From: Apostichopus japonicus
Lineage: Eukaryota; Echinodermata; Holothuroidea; Aspidochirotida; Stichopodidae
Assembly: GCF_037975245.1 (NCBI RefSeq)
Contig: NC_092576.1
Location: 382,501-446,500 of the forward strand
DNA: 64,000 nt
Direction of reading: 5' to 3'
Under the pieces are notes generated by a model. The model was not told the DNA's origin and ran no database searches. It saw nothing but the letters and a program-made list of their open reading frames with translations. The position numbers and the translations under genes are program-made. This document shows, in pieces, positions 1 to 11,674 of the stretch; the first letter of the stretch is position 1; every line of letters starts with the position of its first letter.

Positions 1-244
1 CTACTGTAGGGGGAAAGCCATGAGGAGAGGTTATGACAATGTACATACATTCATACAAGAATGTTTTATGTGCATATATTATCCTTGGAACTACCCAAGT
101 ACCAATAAGTTCCAAATGGGGTTCACACATCATATTATGCCAATAAGGCTCCTTCATGAAATGGTAATAAACATGCTGCTGATAGGCAAATTTTTCTGGA
201 CAACAATCTTTTTGCAATCGTGTACAAGAAGCATTTATACTTAC

Positions 245-474
245 CTTCATCTCTTTCACCAATCACATTCAGTTTAACTGCTTTATCTTCCATCTGCTCT
301 TCTTCTATATCACCGTCAATGTCCACCCAGTCGTCAAAGTCTTTATCAAAGACCTGAAGCCGAAATTTCTTTATCCCAAATTGAGATTTGATTTCTGGTT
401 CTACATCACTTGCACTACATAAGAAAACCCTTTTTCTGGATCCATAAGTTACATGGTACCGTTTAAGTGCTTCA
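245..474 (-). CDS. Downstream exon of the tnp2-like gene, PB1-like acidic segment
   Basis: On the minus strand a pyrimidine-rich tract and TTCAG acceptor (476-475) open a frame that runs without stop to a strong donor, GAAG/GTAAGT, at 245/244. The roughly 76 residues include FRLQVFDKDFDDWVDIDG followed by an acidic stretch and KLNVIG. This resembles the beta-strand/acidic pattern of PB1-like or ubiquitin-fold segments, but the similarity is only by eye. The acceptor needs a two-base overhang from the preceding exon, which the AA/GTAC donor at 596 would supply, so this is probably the next exon of the same gene. The strong donor says the gene continues beyond the left edge of the window. Confidence 0.55.
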
Positions 475-595
475 CTGAAGACACAAATATATAGAAACTA
501 AAAAGTTGTTTCTTCTAACCTTTGAAGTTCAAAGTAACAATGATAAGGAATGAGATGCTCTATTTTAAGTATTAATGTTTCTCTAAACAAAGTAC

Positions 596-3201
596 TTAAG
601 TGTTACCATTCTCTGATTTTGATTTGTGCAAATTGATAAGGGTAAATGACAAGCAAAATCTTCATAAGCAAATATGACCCATTTTTGTTGAAAACACAAT
701 ACATAGCTATGGAAATGTTGACTGTAACCAATAGTGCGCAAAACCATCAAAACAAAATACACTTTACCACCTTTGATAAAGATTGCATCTATTTTGCCAA
801 ATTCATGCAACCTATTTTCTCTTGCCTCTAGAACCATGCAACAACCTTTTGCATACAATGAACTGTGTAATTCAACAAAAGCTAATGTATGCACTTCTTC
901 AATGCTTGGAAATTGACTTTTCAAAGCTCTCTGAATCCCATCACAAAACTGATGTAACTTTTGAATGTCCCCTCCTGAGTTGGATGTCATTTTGTCATCC
1001 AAAAAATTCTGACCAGCTCCATAATAGCACATAAGTAATTGATGACGCCTTGCCAATGTCTTACACAAATTCCGCCTGTTTTTCTGCCTATTGGCAATTT
1101 CTTTGAAATATGCATGTTTAGCTTCAAACCTCATTGTCCAGCAGTGAACAAGAGGTCCATATTTCAATATTGAACGAGGGTAATGCAATAAGTAATGACT
1201 TTTGGGTTTAATTCTATCTTCAGGAAAGAGCTCTTTCAGAGCAACCAGAAATCCATGCACCAAATATTCCAAGTATGCAACCATTTCACATGGTATAGAG
1301 GGAGCAAATGTAATTTCACAAATATCCATAAGTGACAAAAATAGTTCCCAGTATTCATTTCCCTCTGGAATTGAGCTTCCTATGATTAAAGGCAATAATC
1401 TCATCAGGCACCATGTTTGAGATGCTGTTTGTTTGATTTTGAAACTTCCCAGGTTAGCAGTGGTATTGCAAGTTGGTTTGCTTTTCTGATCACTTTTTCC
1501 AAAGGGAAAAAGTTTCAAAGCACTGTTAAAAGATTCCAAAGTGAAAAAGCCATCCTGAATAAATGTTGTCACAACCTTCGTCATTAATTCTGGAACAAGT
1601 CCTTCGAGCAAATCATGAGCTGGATCAGGTGGTAGACAACTGATTACATCAAAGTATTGCAAATCTGACAAAACAGATTTAGAAGCTACTCCATAAACAT
1701 GCCTAAGACCTTGATTTTCCATAACTAACTGCACCTGATGTTTGTGACCAACACTTGTTCTTTCGATTAAACTGGATGAATCAAAATGATCTTGAATGTC
1801 ATTACTACTTGCCATGCAAAATCTACATATTCTACCAGCATGAAAATGTTGCTGAAAGCCTCCTAACTGATGTGCTGCCAAGTTATCCATGGAAACCAAA
1901 CTAATGCAACCCTTGAATGTAAACTCCTCCTGGTTTAAAGTTGTTATTGTCACCCCCTTACTTTCTAAGACTTTAACATCCTCAAGAAGCGGTTTGAGCA
2001 CTTTCCCAAAGCCATACTGTTTTATTAATCTTGTACAGCAGAGGCAAACAAGCTGAATTGATGACAATTTTGACCGAAACTTTGGGGATAAATTTCCAAG
2101 AACAAAATAAAATGCAGCAACTTTGTAGCTGTTAGCTTTATTTCTAAGTGGGTTCACCACACCAAAATCATCATAATAAAAATGAACTTGGAGTGCATGT
2201 GGCTCCAAAGAGAATAGGGGATGATTTTGAAATGCTTCACCATCACAGTAATCCTCATATCGCTTGTCCCCATGTCTAGAACGGGACTTCAGAACTTCTG
2301 CTAAAATATCATCATGACTTAAAAGACTTTTTAGAGTATCAAGCAATGGTACATAAATGAATGTATCATCTTTCCCACAGGTGGAACCTAGCACATGTTC
2401 AACTGGCTCAACTAAACCAAAATGCTCCTTATAAAAAGCTGTCTGTTTATAGTCTGAGGCCAACTTTTCAAAGATGTTATTTTTCTTTTCAAACTTTTCA
2501 TCGATAAAGTTAAAGATATCAGGATTTTTAGCCACTGTGAAACCAGAAGCTGAAAGTTTTTCTTTGATCTCTGTGCTATCATCCCTTGAACTGTTATAGA
2601 TGAGTTCAGATAGCTCTAATATTATGCTATTTGTAACAGTAAGTGGTAGTTTATGCTTCTCTTTCATGCCTAAGATGAAAAGAGCAAAGTCTCTTTCCGT
2701 GGATCTTTCACCGATTTCTCTGATGTGTGATCCATCACCCAGAGCAGCAGCATCGATAGCACTTATTCCAGTTGATTCTGCAAGACTATTTTTATGCGAA
2801 TTATGAGTCACATCATCAACTTCTAAACCAATGTTTTCCGTCACTAGACTTGTGCCTACTTCAGTATCCTCATGCCCACCAGAGTTACTGTCATGCCTTA
2901 TGTTAACATCGAACACTCTTTTATGAAATTTCCGCAGATGGGAATAAAACGTGCTGAACACCCGATATTTTCTTTCACAACCATCTATTCCACATCTTAT
3001 GGAGAAGTTGGGTTCAATACTATGTGAGAATCTTATGTGATGTAACAACTTTTTGAAAGTAATGGTCCTGAAAGTGTTACATATTGAACAACTTTGCATC
3101 TGCAAGGATGCCATAAGGCCTAATCTAACAAAACCTTGGCTAGGCTTTATTAGGATGGCTTGGCATAAGTACTGGACAAACCTCACAGCATTAATGCACA
3201 C
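596..3201 (-). CDS. C2H2 zinc-finger / tnp2-like transposase-derived protein, large exon
   Basis: One long open exon of about 870 codons. The likely start is the internal Met at 3114 (MASLQMQSC), which directly precedes two C2H2 zinc fingers: CSIC...H-x4-H near residue 37, then C-x4-C...HLRKFH near residue 70. The middle and C-terminal parts carry blocks seen in CACTA/EnSpm (tnp2-family) transposase-like proteins of animals: YYDDFGVVNPLRNK, SMDNLAAHQLGG, a CRFC pair, PDPAHDLLEG, KPKSHYLLHYP and RFEAKHAYFKE. The acidic residues in these blocks are candidate catalytic residues, but I cannot assign the triad. The frame has no internal stop, which is unusual beside the decayed elements nearby and fits either a recent transposon or a domesticated gene. 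A donor-like AA/GTAC at 596-594 matches the phase of the downstream exon at 474; otherwise the frame ends at 583. Family assignment is from motif recognition; role in the host is unknown. Confidence 0.75.
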
Positions 3202-4264
3202 TCAGTTTTAATAGTTCAGTCTTGGCCTGCGCTAGCTAGGCTTATAAACTTTGATACAATGGTAGGCCACAGTGTAGGCCCTGCATTGTACTAGTGGCTG
3301 TTACTTGTAAGACATAGCCTAGGCTTAGTTATAAAGTCTTCTAATCTTATATAGGCGAATAAGTAGCAGAACAGTTAGGCTAGTAAAGCCTAGGCATAAC
3401 AGTTATTTAATCTGTACTTTTATAAACCAAACAACTCTTTCAAGGGCTTAACGTCAACTTACACTTGTGACATGTTGCTTTAGATTCATATAAAAATACA
3501 AGCGGCCGTTGAAGGTGAAGTCCAGTCGTGTCAAGTCTCGTCAAATGTGACGGCGAAGCGCTTCTGCGGGAACAAACTAAGAAATACTAGGACTGGTCGC
3601 CAAGCAGTGCAGTGATGACAGTATACTGTATACTGTACTGTACGTACGTAGGTCTAAGGCATTGTGTTAGCGCCAAGCGCCAAGCGCGAACGAACCACCC
3701 TTTGTGAAAGAAAACTTGTCATTGGCTTAAAGTTTGAATCTTTCATTTGATATTATGTGGGGTTCTTTCTAATTTTTCAGATATGCACCCATTTTCTGGA
3801 ATACCAACTTTGAATCTTTTACATTTTTACCAATATTTATTACCACATCCACATTCTTGAAAGGCTGTATTCAGTGAATTAATGTAAAGTAGTGTTTTAG
3901 GAAATTTGTTTTTAACCAATGAGAAGTAAGAACACTTCTGAGACGTATAGTCTGCCATTATTCTCTCGGCGCGGCCTGGCTGCAAACGTAACTTTTATTT
4001 CTAGTACGAATGAGTACATCATTGTAGAAAATTCTATAGAAGTCACAATGAAAAAAATGTTTCAGCTATGGTCGACGTTTAAGGGCCAGGCATTGTTATC
4101 ATCCGTTGTGGGGATAAATGTATGCTGGCCGTGCGAAAAAGCACAAAACACTTAAACGTACACAATCATGACAAAAATATTGTTCCAGCTAGCTCAAGCT
4201 GTACTTCTAAGAATATTTTGTAAACAAGTGTCTCGAGAAATACTCACGTTTAGGCTCTATCAGT
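3202..4264. other. Upstream region of the tnp2-like gene, no coding signal
   Basis: Non-coding stretch rich in TAGGC/AGCCTA words near the gene start, so it probably holds the promoter, although no clear TATA or initiator is visible. A 78-codon open frame at 3919-4155 has no recognisable domain and I do not count it as a gene. Confidence 0.3.
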
Positions 4265-4269
4265 TTGAA

Positions 4270-4665
4270 TTGTGAGCAAGGGCGTAGGAACCGGGGGGCT
4301 GGGGGGGGGGGGGGGCGCCAGCCCCCCAGTGAAAAATGTGGAGGGGCGGAAGTATCATTCCGCCCCCCCGGTTCGCAGGTCAGAAAACCCCTTTTTCATT
4401 TCCAAATGAGAAAAAAATCTCATTTGGAGCACCAAATTGCATCTAGGGCCAGTTGAAAATACAAAATTAAGTTTACAAAATGGAGTGGGTGTTGAAGTGT
4501 GCTATATTGCACCAAATTGCATCTGAGGCCACCTGGAAATGCAAAAAATTCCAAAGGGGAGGGGGACACCCCCTCCCCTTAAACCCCTCCCCCAGGCCGG
4601 CCATCAGTCTTCAGCCCCCCCACTCAAAAGTACCTTCCTACGCCACTGATTGTGAGTCAAACCGT
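4270..4665. repeat. G/C-rich dispersed repeat with CTACGCCACTGAT end
   Basis: The segment opens with a GGGCGTAGGAACC word and poly-G. It holds two copies of a CACCAAATTGCATC block (around 4430 and 4508) and ends with poly-C and CCTACGCCACTGATTGTGAG. The start and end words are near inverted copies of each other. A similar C-rich block ending in CATACGCCATTGAT lies at about 7860-7965. I therefore read it as a dispersed, low-complexity-bearing repeat; its class is unknown. Confidence 0.45.
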
Positions 4666-4889
4666 CTTCATGGGCCAATCCAGAAGGGGAGGGATTCAGT
4701 GTTTCGAGAAAATGATCGCAGTAGCTTATATACTTTCCGTTGTTTTGTTATGTACATAACGTACGGGACTACCTTCGTTGAGGGGGGGGGGGGTTGGTCT
4801 GACGCAACACAAGCTAGCATGCTCGAAAAAGAGCGGCTGGTCTGAAGAAAAGGGTACCTTCTGATCGATGGGTTGCAAACCTTCACCCC

Positions 4890-6088
4890 GTCTCATACGC
4901 GCCCATGGTTAGACCTATGTAGATCTTATAGATAATTGTCTGCACCCCTTAATCAGGTGTTGGTATTTATAGGTTGGGCGCCGCTCCTTATCTGTTCATT
5001 ACCTCAGGATCATTTGCTATTTTGACTGTATTAGTTAGTCTTGCCTTATTAAACTTTCACGAAACTTCATATAGGCCTATCCTACGACTCCATTCATATC
5101 CTCTCACCCCCACATAAGAAACAGTTATTATTTTACTAACAACCATGCAGACATTTCCACGGGGAAATTCGGGGATACTCCATATATCTGTGCAGTTTGC
5201 CGTATATTTATAACACGATACAGGCTATTAATAAATAAATGTCAAGCTAAACAGCTGGCCTATTGTCGCCCCAATTCCTTTTGACAGTAATTTGCATTGG
5301 TTGTTGGGACTTTAGAAATTGGGCCTATAGTCGCCGGGGCAGCTCTGTGTTCCAAAATGTACATGTAGGGTACTATAGGGTGCATACAAATAATGACGGG
5401 CTAAGACCCGAAAATACTGGTAGTGATATATATTAACCCATGAACGAGTAAATTTATACTTCAGTACATAAATACTGGGTGATAATTCCCCCAGGGTGGC
5501 ATTTTAAACTAATCACAAGTGTATAGAACAAATACAACCACATGAAGTGTATAAATAGCTCTTATCTTGTGTGATTCTACCCTCTTACGATACTTCAAAA
5601 TAAGTGTTGTTGGTGTTATACCCTTTTTGATTTAAAACAACATACTAAGAAGGGTTATTTTACACCTTGTTACTAAGGTATACATTATTCGTGCAAAGTA
5701 CATGTTATGTGGGTAAAATTACCCTATTGGTTAAAAAGGGTACTTTTTTGAAAAGTGAGTGTAAAATAAGCACTGTAAATGTGTAAATGTACATAAATCA
5801 TTGTGTCTTATTACACGCACAGTATGTAAATTTACCCACAAAGATCAGAAATACACAAACCGGCTTTACCTCGGGGTATATGTACACGTTAATCGGGTAA
5901 TGGCCAAGGCAATGGTTATGTTTACACTTTGTGATGGTATAACTACATTGTGGATGTTTATTATACACTTTTCCAGTGTTTAATAACAATCCATGTGTTA
6001 AAATACCTGACAACAGTGTAGAACTACCCGTTTATTTTTTAGAGTGTATGGTCTCGTTTAATTTAACGAATATCTGACATTTGGAACA
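4890..6088. other. Intergenic, AT-rich, no gene seen
   Basis: Only short open frames with no coding character. Positions 5590-6050 are rich in GTGTAAAAT/ATTTACAC-like words in both orientations, as an old, decayed MITE might be, but I cannot define ends. Confidence 0.3.
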
Positions 6089-7849
6089 TATGGAACGCCA
6101 AAAGGACCACAGGTGGCGCTACTACTCTAAACAGGAGGTGCTACTACCCTAAACAGGAGGTGCTACTACCCTAAACTGGGGTGCTACTACTCCTATTAGG
6201 AGGTGCTACTACTCTAAACAGGAGGTGCTACTACTCTAAACAGGAGATGCTACTACTCTAAACAGGAGGTGCTACTACTCCTAAGTGACGATGCTACTGT
6301 AAAAAGGAGGCGCTACTACTCTAAATAGGCGATGCTGCTACTACTACAGGCGGCGATGCTACTGTAAATTAGTGGCGCTACTACCCTAAACGGAAGGTGC
6401 TACTACCCTGTAACCAGGGCGTGTTTCCAAGGCGTGTTTCCAAAACAATATGTATAGAGGGGGTTATCATGAAGGTCAACCTCCACGCCGCGTGTGGTTA
6501 TTGCGTAATCAAACCACATTATTCTTAACAAAGCTATTATTCCCCACAGGAAACTCTCGCGAGGTCGATCAGCGGTTAAACTCCCTTAAATATAGAAAGA
6601 AACTGCAGAGTGAAGTTTCTGTCGCTGATACACATTTATTGACATGAAAGGGGATACTAATTTATATGCACTGATCTTTAAGGAATGCCATATACCAATT
6701 TAAAAAAAAGGAGGTGAAGGGAAGGGTAATCAACTTGAAAAAGCAAGCTATCCTTATACTGATTGTGTAAAAAATATGTAAATGTTCTAAGTGCATATAC
6801 TGAGTAATAATCCTGGTTTATTTACTGTTGGCATATTGTGTCTCTCTCTCTCTGCTTTGACAAATTGCTAAAAGTTTCCATGTGACAGCCTCGAAGAGTT
6901 AATCGGCCACAAATAGACCCACAGAGTAGTTAATGTGTTTTTAGGGACGTACGGGTTTGCGACAAGGAAGGTTAGTGTCATCTCTATGTGACAACATATA
7001 CCAAATTGATTGCTCGGTGACCTCAATGTAGTTGTTATTATTATTCAAAGAAACCTGTCATCGGTTGAACCGTGGAAGTATTGATCAGACTTCCATGGTA
7101 GAACCATGCAATGAGTTACGCATCAATTCCTTGGTAAAAATAAAGTTTTTTGTGTCAACCCATTATTGTTACTCATTATGGCGCGGTTGCAAACATGTCC
7201 GTAAGGAAAAGGTGTATCACCATGTAAACATTAGTATGATTTATTTTGTGTTGGGGGATGGGGGTTCTTTACTCCGTGACTCTTGTTTCAGGTTTAAATA
7301 TGTGCATGAGCCATTAACTAAAATAAGTATATGAAAGACTGTCATACTTAAAAGTTTTGTATTGTCTCATTTAGTGTATCTATATACTGTCATCCTGTTT
7401 GGACAGGGAGCTCTGCAAGTAACAGCTCATTGGTTTCACCACGCCAAGTTTATTACGTTCCTCAAAGACAGTCTACCCTACAAGATTGTATGGGTTAGGT
7501 AAATTGTAATCATGGTAACTCAGGCATTAAACTTCAAGAAACGTTATAGCCTACCCACGCCCCAGTCACGGACACATAATTCCAAAGGTGGGGACTAAAT
7601 TCCAATCGCTCTCCCCGAATGATTTGTTGAGGTATAGACCTTAAAATGAAGACGGGCTGTGACTATGGGTTTCATGAATGTATATTTTTCTGCGGAGTGC
7701 TCTCGGAAGAAGTTTACACAGTTCAGGCTTCAAATGTATGTTTAGCCTAAATCAAATTAGGTAAATAATTAGGTTTATATATACACATGGTTGTGTATGT
7801 TAAAACTTTAAATTTTGAAGAAACAAAATTCAAAAATTGTTGTTTGTTT

Positions 7850-7965
7850 TCACGGTTTCCCCGAAAGCCTCCCCCCCACCCCGACGACTAAAACGTTACC
7901 CTTCGGACAGACCATGGAGGTATGGTCCCCTGCCCCCTCTCCTTTCATACGCCATTGATCAGCCC
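7850..7965. repeat. C-rich dispersed repeat, second copy
   Basis: C-rich block ending in TCATACGCCATTGATCAG, resembling the right end of the repeat at 4270-4665. It lies inside FB1. Confidence 0.35.
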
Positions 7966-8086
7966 TTAAATGGTATTCTACGCCGAAATAGTCATTCACT
8001 TTCTGATAATAATTTGAAGAGGGCGAACCAAGGAGAGAACATACTTCTTATTAATACGTAATAAAGAATAATTAGTTACTATTGTA

Positions 8087-8173
8087 AAAATAATATAAAT
8101 ACACAATGCACTTGTGATCCAGCCTCTGAAAAGATCATGCTAGGATCGAAACGTCAGGCCCATTTACTTTGAC
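8087..8173 (+). mobile_element. Short PLE 3'-end insertion with broken hammerhead
   Basis: An 87-bp insert sits between two identical 16-bp direct repeats, ATTAGTTACTATTGTA at 8071-8086 and 8174-8189, which look like a target-site duplication. The insert carries the same block as the 3' end of the decayed PLE at 21.6 kb: GCCT, CTGAA.., TGCTAGGATC, GAAACGTCAGGC. The hammerhead core has lost the G of CTGAAGA (8126-8132), so the ribozyme is predicted inactive. This looks like a severely 5'-truncated PLE copy. Confidence 0.7.
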
Positions 8174-8464
8174 ATTAGTTACTATTGTATACTTCCGAAT
8201 ACAGCCCCGCCCCATCATTAAGATACATGATAGAACATATTTCGTTCGATCAATCGGGAAACCTTTGCCTCTTTGGATTGAAAACGATGCATTTTTGCAC
8301 AACTCTGATAGTTGAACTATGAGATATGCGATTAATATATTACTAGATGTGATTGTACAGTTGGTTGATTCTTACTACACGGTTATTTAGCATATACTAT
8401 CTAGAATTAACTGTCCTGAGCCTGTTTGAGTTACATTTAAGGAAAATAAAATATCAATGACCAC

Positions 8465-8620
8465 TAAGTTCGGCATTCAAATCTTTCTTTCGTAGGTGCA
8501 AATGGCGACGTCTCCTCTTAGTCGTTGTTACAGTCTTATGTCCAACATTTCAGCCATTTGTTGATTTGTAAAACCCATCTCTACGTATTCGCGTATCTTC
8601 TCGTCCACGTTGAACGACAT
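8465..8620 (-). pseudogene. N-terminal relic of a helix-turn-helix/integrase-type transposon gene
   Basis: On the minus strand an ATG at 8620 opens MSFNVDEKIREYVEMGFTNQ and continues QMAEMLD, then meets a stop. A shifted frame goes on with TTKRRRRHLHLRKKDLN. The first part has the shape of a small helix-turn-helix segment, and the arginine-rich continuation matches what I recall of N-termini of animal integrase-core (rve-type) transposon proteins. No catalytic core follows; the frame is lost by about 8460. Its place just inside the right arm of FB1, reading inwards, fits a degraded gene of that element. Confidence 0.45.
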
Positions 8621-11317
8621 TCTTTGTAATTATAATATGGATTCTTTTTCTTGTAAACTGTTTGAATTTGCCCACAAGTTAATATCGAAACTAACGTTTC
8701 ATATGGTAGTAACCGTTGATACTCTCAATCTGTACAGACATGTATATGTAGGAAAACTGAAGAGTGACCATCGTTGACCCCGTGTGCATATTGTTTTGGA
8801 AACACGCCTTGGAAACACGCCTTGGTTACAGGGCAGTAGCACCTTCCGTTTAGGGTAGTAGCGCCACTAATTTACAGTAGCATCGCCGCCTGTAGTAGTA
8901 GCAGCATCGCCTATTTAGAGTAGTAGCGCCTCCTTTTTACAGTAGCATCGTCACTAAGGAGTAGTAGCACCTCCTGTTTAGAGTAGTAGCACCTCCTAAT
9001 AGGAGTAGTAGCACCCCCTGTTTAGGGTAGTAGCACCTCCTGTTTAGGGTAGTAGCACCTCCTGTTTAGAGTAGTAGCACCTCCTGTGGTCCTTTTGGCG
9101 TTCCATATATACCAAGCTGTTCCTAGTGTTAACTTAAACACACCTTAGTATTAAGCTTAAAGGGAAGGAATCCCAAACCAACATAATGAACTTATATAAC
9201 GGAGAACCTTCTGATGAATTTATCCCTAAAATATCTAAGATCATTATATCTTGCAGGGTATAGGAGTAAAATTGGTGTCTAAAAGTAGTGGAATGAAGCT
9301 ACCTATTTACCATTGTGTGATGTACAAGTGCCACTTGTGACGGTTGGCGGAGAGGTTAATATCATTTACTTCTCTTTTTTATGGTCACCAATACCGGAAC
9401 CAATATTGTAGGGCCTATATATTTATGTGTGTACACTGAAAAAATAAACTAGTCAATATTGCCACGGACTAACGTTAAATTAGTCTGTAACGTTAGTTAA
9501 TGCACACGGACTAGCAAAAATCTTCGTTTCATCGCTGCTTTTTAGTCAGTTTACACTGACTAAGGAAAATATAATCGCAGCTTGGTCGGTGGCGACGGAC
9601 TAAGGTATTTTAACCCATGGACTAAGAACGATACGGACACCCGATTTACGCCATAATCGTAGCTTAGTCGGTGTCGACGGACTAATGTATTTTAACCCAA
9701 TTCGATTCACTTCAATTTGGAAACCGAGAGGCAACGGCAGCTTGCTGGACTTGGCATAGTTTCATACGATCACTCTAAGCAACTTTCAACCGTAAATCAC
9801 CCAAGAAGGTCTTTAGAAGAATGGCGGTATTAACTGCCATCATCGGCCTACCTGTTATTCCTTTAACTTGAAGGTAAAATTAAAGTTAATTGTTAGGCCA
9901 CTGGCACTAGTACTGTATTATGGTTAGTGTAACGCTACCGTTGTCACGCTGGCGTTTCGCAATACACAAGTGCAATGACAGTGAGTAGCCTATAGGCTTC
10001 TACTGGGTACTGCAGTGCATTCTCAACACTAAAGTGTGCATTCTAAACACCAATTAACAATGTGTTATGTGTGTATTGGGCTAGATTGAAAAGTGGCACA
10101 TAATCTTCTAATTTATTCCCAAACAAATGCTGGAACTATAAGTCTCAATAGTTTATTTGAAGTCTACACTCATTTGGTAAAGATTTCCTGTAATTTCCCA
10201 TGTGAATCTAAATGGGGTAGGCTTTGTGATATTGAATAAGCAAGGCTAGACCTTCAAACGTACAGTCACAGTAGGCTGAACAAATTATGTTGGCTAGTCA
10301 ACGGTATTATATGTTGCGAGCAGTCAGGATGCACGCTTCAGTTCTATTTAACCTTTTCATTTATCATTTTTTAGTATTTAATTTCCGGTCACGCCCAGGA
10401 AACAATTGCGACATTCCTTCACGGTCGACTTGTTTACTGTAAGAAGTATTAACCGTTTTTTTCTCAGGAAAGCTTGATAGTCTGAAGTTATTGTAACAAC
10501 ATGTGCTTTTAGTATACTGCCAAAAGAGTAAGTTGTTGTATTTGTATTGATATTTTATGTAGAAGTAACGGAAAAATTAGTATGTTTAGTTTGGTCTAAT
10601 TGCACGTTTTTTTCTGTCCAATGTAGTGCAGGGTTCACTTGCGCGAATTCAAATTATTCTGTTTATGTATATGCATCGATTCGTAGATTATGATGGTTTT
10701 TAGACATTTATTTGTAATTCAAGCATATCTGTTTAGTAGCAAAGTTTAAAGGTTAAGATTAATTAGTTTTTTCTTTTTGATCCTAGATTGAATGAAACTC
10801 ATTGACGTAAATAATAGATCAGATGATACAGTTTAACGCAGTTGCTAAAACTCTGGGTATTGTCTAGTCTTCGCCGGTCCAGTATATACTTTAGTACTAC
10901 TAGTAAGACTAAATCAAACGACCGAAAGACAAACTTAGTGTAACAAAGTACTGATTCTCCTCTAGCCTAGGTCTAAACAGGCTTGTTATGTGAGCAAGCA
11001 AAATAACAACTAAAAACGATTAGGCCTATAAATAAGTTGGCTCAGTGCATTTCTGTTTCTAAAATTTTATATTTTTAAAGATCATAAAAACAAACAAAGA
11101 TTTAGCCCATGTTTTATTATCTCTGTATTCTTGGCATTTGATTCTGGTTGCAATGGTGATGACACTCTCGTTCAAATGTTCAGCTTTATACAGTCTGCTT
11201 CAAACTTTGGGATTGTTTTTTGAGACTATAGTGGAAGCAAATCTCACATAACTTTGTGGTGACAACTTTATTTAATTTTTTTTTCAAATGATGAATACTT
11301 TGCTGTTTCTTTTTTCC

Positions 11318-11533
11318 AGCAGGAATTGAAAAGCCAAATATCTAAGTCAAGGGTGAGGTTTCCTGTGATGTACGACACCAGTGTGGAGGCAACAACAGAA
11401 GAGGAGAACTGTGTTATATATGGCTTAAAGACATGTTTTAAGATGATATATTGGTACCCTTCACAGAACAAAAGAGTTTATCCAAGAGTCCAAAAAGCAA
11501 AGGAACAAGTACCATAGAGAAAAAAGATGGAAG
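11318..11533 (+). pseudogene. Coding-like exon remnant inside FB2, function unknown
   Basis: A polypyrimidine tract and TTCCAG acceptor precede an open frame reading RVRFPVMYDTSVEATTEEEN and on through VIYGLKTCFK. At about 11438 the coding character passes to another frame, DDILVPFTEQKSLSKSPKSK and then EKKDGR, which ends at a GTGAGT donor near 11534. The switch looks like a one-base frameshift in an old exon. I do not recognise the protein. The next coding-like exon lies beyond FB3 at 13461, so FB3 sits in what was the intron. Confidence 0.4.
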
Positions 11534-11674
11534 AGTGAGTTTAACTATTGTACCAAACTGTTTAATGATATTAAAGATACTTTTCATAACCTGTTTTTAA
11601 AAAAAAAAAAAACAGTCTAGTATATCATTTACGTGCAAGCTTCATAAGTTTGGTCAAATTTTCACTGATCTGTA

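Larger units (their letters stand above)
6091..9105. mobile_element. FB1: foldback-type transposon with repeat-bearing inverted arms
   Basis: The left end TGGAACGCCAAAAGGACCAC is repeated inverted at the right end (GTGGTCCTTTTGGCGTTCCA). Each end is flanked by TA (6089-6090 and 9106-9107), consistent with a TA target duplication. The left arm runs to about 6451 and the right arm from about 8787. Both are built of 19-21 bp units of the type AGGTGCTACTACTCTAAAC, diverged in the same order in both arms, and both finish at GGAAACACGCC/CAAAACAATATG. The arms differ in length (about 361 against 319 bp), so repeat units were gained or lost after the arms formed. Long inverted repeats containing internal tandem repeats are the hallmark of foldback elements. 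The 2.3 kb interior holds a relic gene start (8540-8620) and a later small PLE insertion (8087-8173). Confidence 0.8.

Noticed and set aside
3919-4155. 78-codon plus-strand frame upstream of the tnp2-like gene
   Set aside because: No recognisable domain, no splice context, ordinary length for chance in this DNA.
6091-6451. Regular 20-bp repeats as a possible CRISPR array
   Set aside because: There are no spacers, the units diverge progressively, and the array is mirrored at 8787-9105 as arms of a eukaryotic foldback element.
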